Assembly: GCA_017960705.1 (NCBI GenBank)
Contig: JAGCYR010000046.1
Span: 1-7,862, forward strand
Length of the DNA: 7,862 nt
Direction: 5' to 3'
From: Clostridia bacterium
GTDB taxonomy: Bacteria; Bacillota; Clostridia; Oscillospirales; CAG-272
The position numbers were made by a program, and so were the translations under genes. Position 1 is the stretch's first letter; each line of letters begins with the position of its first letter. Shown piece after piece: positions 6,040 to 7,862 of this stretch. The notes beneath the pieces are model-generated. The model was not told the origin of the DNA and ran no database searches. It was given only the letters and a program-made list of their open reading frames with translations.

Positions 6040-7128
6040 TCAGCGGTATACGACGAAATAGGTTTCGCCGTCAAAACCGATCCCCTTGACGGTCGTTTTG
6101 TCGGACGGCTGGATCCGCCTACACGCCTCCGCGTAGTCGATCCCGTCGAGCCCGGTATATTTGCCGGTCGCGGGGTCTTTGTCGGAGACGCGGCGCTTGA
6201 CCGTGCGGGCACCGTCGGCGGACAGGCGCAGGACTGTTTCCGCGATCAGCTTGTCGTTTTTGTAACACAGAAGCAGGATATACTCGTTCTCCCGCCCGTC
6301 CGCGTTCAGCAGCGGGACGATCAGCTGCCAGTCGCTGTCGTATATCCCCGCACTCTGGGTCAGATAGTTGCGGGTGGGATAGGAGGGGACGGTCGTCCAT
6401 TCGTAGATCGGGAGCTTTTCGATCTCGCCCGCCCGGAAACTCCGCCAAGCGTCGAACGCCGCCCGACCGTCTTCAAGCGTGGAAAAGGGCTCCACCAGCC
6501 GGAATTCTGTCGGTTGGTTTTCGTAATACAGGATCCGATCGTCCCTCTCGTTCTTCCCGACGGGATAGATCGTCGACAGCCCCGGATCCTGATACACGAC
6601 GCCGAGGATCTCAAAATCGGGATACGCAGAGAGGCAAGCACAGATCCTTTCAAAACAGGCGGCGTCGGCAAACGGCGTTCCGACGGTGTCCCCGAGCAGA
6701 GCAGAGAGTTCCCCCGTCACGTTCCCGTTTTGGTCGACCGAAACGGCGTGCGCCCCGATCAACTCGCCCTGTTTTTTGAAGAGGCACACGAAGAGCGAGG
6801 TTTTTTCAAGATAGGTCCCCAAAATCGGGAGCGACGAGACCTCGTCGGACGCGTCGCAGAGAGCGGAAAGCGTGGCGGTGGCTAGACCGTCGGCGGTATA
6901 TCGTGCGATTGCCTCTTTTGCGACCGACGCCGGCGCCCGGTCGGTATAGAACTGCTCGATCCGCCCGTTTTCGACTTTCCCCTCGGCGTTGGCTTGGAGC
7001 GTGTAGGTCTGCCCTTCGGTCGCAGGCGCTGTGGATCCGTCCGCTGCCTTTGGCGCCGGACCGCACGACGCGAGCAAAAGAAGCCCCGTGGCGAGGAGCA
7101 AAACGAAAGAAACGGCGCACAGCTTCAT
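6040..7128 (-). CDS. Lipoprotein of unknown function
   Basis: A 362-residue predicted lipoprotein. The N-terminus has a short charged start (MK), a long hydrophobic core (residues 5-20) and a lipobox ending LLASC, so Cys22 should be lipidated and the protein anchored on the outer face of the membrane. A low-complexity Ala/Thr/Pro/Gly linker follows (23-40). The rest is soluble, mixed alpha/beta, with no family I recognise. Two segments look alike: 111-138 (SLFVCLFKKQGELIG...) and 282-310 (EYILLLCYKNDKLIA...), suggesting a possible internal duplication of a beta-rich unit. Further Cys residues occur (91, 115, 158, 163, 165, 288, 336), somewhat many for an exported protein. The ATG at 7128 has GGGAGG at 7134-7139, five bases away. 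It has its own promoter and terminator and no functional neighbour, so context gives no clue to its role. Confidence 0.88.
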   Translation of the reverse strand: MKLCAVSFVLLLATGLLLLASCGPAPKAADGSTAPATEGQTYTLQANAEGKVENGRIEQFYTDRAPASVAKEAIARYTADGLATATLSALCDASDEVSSLPILGTYLEKTSLFVCLFKKQGELIGAHAVSVDQNGNVTGELSALLGDTVGTPFADAACFERICACLSAYPDFEILGVVYQDPGLSTIYPVGKNERDDRILYYENQPTEFRLVEPFSTLEDGRAAFDAWRSFRAGEIEKLPIYEWTTVPSYPTRNYLTQSAGIYDSDWQLIVPLLNADGRENEYILLLCYKNDKLIAETVLRLSADGARTVKRRVSDKDPATGKYTGLDGIDYAEACRRIQPSDKTTVKGIGFDGETYFVVYR

Positions 7129-7142
7129 AACGACCTCCCGTT

Positions 7143-7177
7143 GGATATCGGTTTCAACTAAATTATAGAAGATATCC
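7143..7177. repeat. Inverted repeat flanking the lipoprotein promoter -10
   Basis: GGATATC (7143-7149) and its complement GATATCC (7171-7177) are separated by 21 bases and bracket the -10 hexamer. Each arm contains the palindrome GATATC. It could be a repressor operator or a chance occurrence; the arms are short. Confidence 0.3.
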
Positions 7178-7190
7178 CGGAATTCGTCAA
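7162..7190 (-). promoter_or_regulatory. Sigma-A promoter of the lipoprotein gene
   Basis: On the minus strand TTGACG (7190-7185) and TATAAT (7167-7162) are 17 bases apart. Transcription would begin near 7155, giving a leader of about 27 bases with the GGGAGG binding site. Confidence 0.85.
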
Positions 7191-7234
7191 GGTACGAAAC
7201 GCACCCGCGGAAAAGCCGCTCCGGGGAGAGGAGA

Positions 7235-7263
7235 CGCCCTTGCGCGGGCGCGCGTATTTTTTT
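7235..7263 (+). terminator. Terminator-like hairpin with T-tract, upstream of the nifJ promoter and after no visible gene
   Basis: TGCGCG (7241-7246) pairs with CGCGTA (7251-7256, one G-T pair) around a GGCG loop and is followed by seven T (7257-7263). A competing stem, CGCCC (7235-7239) with GGGCG (7246-7250), overlaps it. On the plus strand it has the form of an intrinsic terminator, but the gene on its left is on the minus strand, so no recognised plus-strand gene ends here. The other bases from 7191 to 7284 show nothing I can name. Confidence 0.5.
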
Positions 7264-7284
7264 AGGAAAAGGGAAGGAAACCCC

Positions 7285-7313
7285 TTTACTTTTCGGGGCG
7301 GCTGTGTTATAAT
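7285..7313 (+). promoter_or_regulatory. Sigma-A promoter (extended -10) of nifJ
   Basis: TTTACT (7285-7290) and a perfect TATAAT (7308-7313) are 17 bases apart, with TG one base before the -10 (7305-7306). The leader would be about 54 bases. It includes a weak inverted arrangement (ATCTGGAT at 7317-7324 against ATCC at 7334-7337 and CAGAT at 7342-7346), and I see no known riboswitch or Rex-type operator in it. Confidence 0.8.
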
Positions 7314-7373
7314 GCTATCTGGATTAATTTGTGATCCTATTCAGATTGATAAATAAAAAACGGAGGAAGAAAA

Positions 7374-7862
7374 ATGGCGATCGAAAGAAAAAAGATTTCC
7401 ATGGACGGCAACACCGCCGCGGCGCACGTGTCGTATGCGTTCACCGAGGTCGCTGCCATCTACCCGATCACTCCTTCCAGCCCTATGGCAGAAGTGACCG
7501 ACACCTGGAGCGCGACCGATAAGAACATTTTCGGCGGCCCCGCAAGAAACATCTTCGGAGAGAAAGTCAAGGTTATGGAGATGCAGTCGGAGGCGGGCGC
7601 CGCGGGCGCCGTGCACGGCTCGCTTGCCGCGGGCGCTCTGACCACCACCTACACCGCGTCCCAGGGACTTCGTCTGATGATCCCCAATCTGTACATGATC
7701 GCGGGCGAACTGCTGCCCTGCGTCATCCACGTTTCTGCCCGCTGCGTCGCCTCGCACGCGCTGAACATCTTCGGCGATCACTCCGACGTCTACGCCTGCC
7801 GTCAGACCGGGTTCGCGATGCTCGCGGAATCCAACCAGCAGGAGATCATGGACCTCGGCGCC
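7374..7862 (+). CDS. nifJ: Pyruvate:ferredoxin (flavodoxin) oxidoreductase, N-terminal part (3' end cut by the window)
   Basis: The first 163 residues of a single-chain pyruvate:ferredoxin oxidoreductase, a cytoplasmic enzyme of roughly 1,170-1,200 residues that uses thiamine pyrophosphate and three [4Fe-4S] clusters to turn pyruvate and CoA into acetyl-CoA, CO2 and reduced ferredoxin. Visible are MDGNTAAAHVSYAFTE (10-25), the hallmark YPITPSSPMAE (30-40), MQSEAGAAGAVHGSLAAG (70-87), TYTASQGLRLMIPN (92-105) and HVSARCVASHALNIFGDHSD (119-138). By family knowledge, Thr33, Glu73 and Arg123 correspond to the active-site Thr31, Glu64 and Arg114 of the Desulfovibrio africanus enzyme. The ATG at 7374 follows a strong GGAGGA (7362-7367). 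The frame is open to the end of the window. It is divergent from the lipoprotein gene with its own promoter, consistent with a highly expressed housekeeping gene of an anaerobe. Confidence 0.96.
   Translation, partial: MAIERKKISMDGNTAAAHVSYAFTEVAAIYPITPSSPMAEVTDTWSATDKNIFGGPARNIFGEKVKVMEMQSEAGAAGAVHGSLAAGALTTTYTASQGLRLMIPNLYMIAGELLPCVIHVSARCVASHALNIFGDHSDVYACRQTGFAMLAESNQQEIMDLGA

Noticed and set aside
7314..7361. Rex or riboswitch element in the nifJ leader
   Set aside because: TTTGTGAT at 7328-7335 recalls half of a Rex site, but there is no matching second half, and the leader is too short and AT-rich to hold a riboswitch I know.

Overview
The window looks like the chromosome of a GC-rich, anaerobic, endospore-forming member of the Clostridia, probably an uncultured gut-type lineage (Christensenellales or Oscillospirales would fit; this is inference). 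The grounds are a dipicolinate synthase pair (DpaA/DpaB, spore-core chemistry), a pyruvate:ferredoxin oxidoreductase (anaerobic acetyl-CoA formation), AGGAGG-like ribosome binding sites, and well-formed sigma-A promoters and intrinsic terminators. I see no rRNA, tRNA, CRISPR array, transposase, integrase or phage gene.

Layout. (a) 3-944 (+): the 3' end of an unrecognised, probably surface-exposed protein, closed by a strong hairpin at 956-987 that probably terminates both strands. (b) 986-2395 (-): dpaA then dpaB, a two-gene operon for dipicolinic acid with a candidate sigma-K promoter. (c) 2539-3561 (+): a sugar kinase of the 2-keto-3-deoxygluconate kinase type, divergent from dpaA, with a near-consensus sigma-A promoter. 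(d) 3573-3694: a compact intergenic array of GC-rich hairpins, each preceded by AATTG. (e) 3701-5902 (-): an aminotransferase of the 2-aminoadipate/aromatic class, then trpS 15 bases later, in one operon with a consensus promoter. (f) 6040-7128 (-): an orphan lipoprotein with its own promoter and terminator. (g) 7374 to the end (+): the N-terminal 163 residues of pyruvate:ferredoxin oxidoreductase, with its own promoter.

How the parts relate. Mostly these are independent short transcription units, not one pathway. DpaA and DpaB act together. The kinase feeds hexuronate-derived carbon towards pyruvate, which the oxidoreductase would convert to acetyl-CoA and reduced ferredoxin, but nothing in the sequence shows these two are co-regulated. 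The genes without a recognised function are the truncated surface protein and the lipoprotein.

I did not find a convincing new multi-gene system. The items most worth a second look are the AATTG-hairpin array, the candidate sigma-K promoter of dpaAB, the terminator-like element at 7235-7263 that follows no visible gene, and the two proteins of unknown function.
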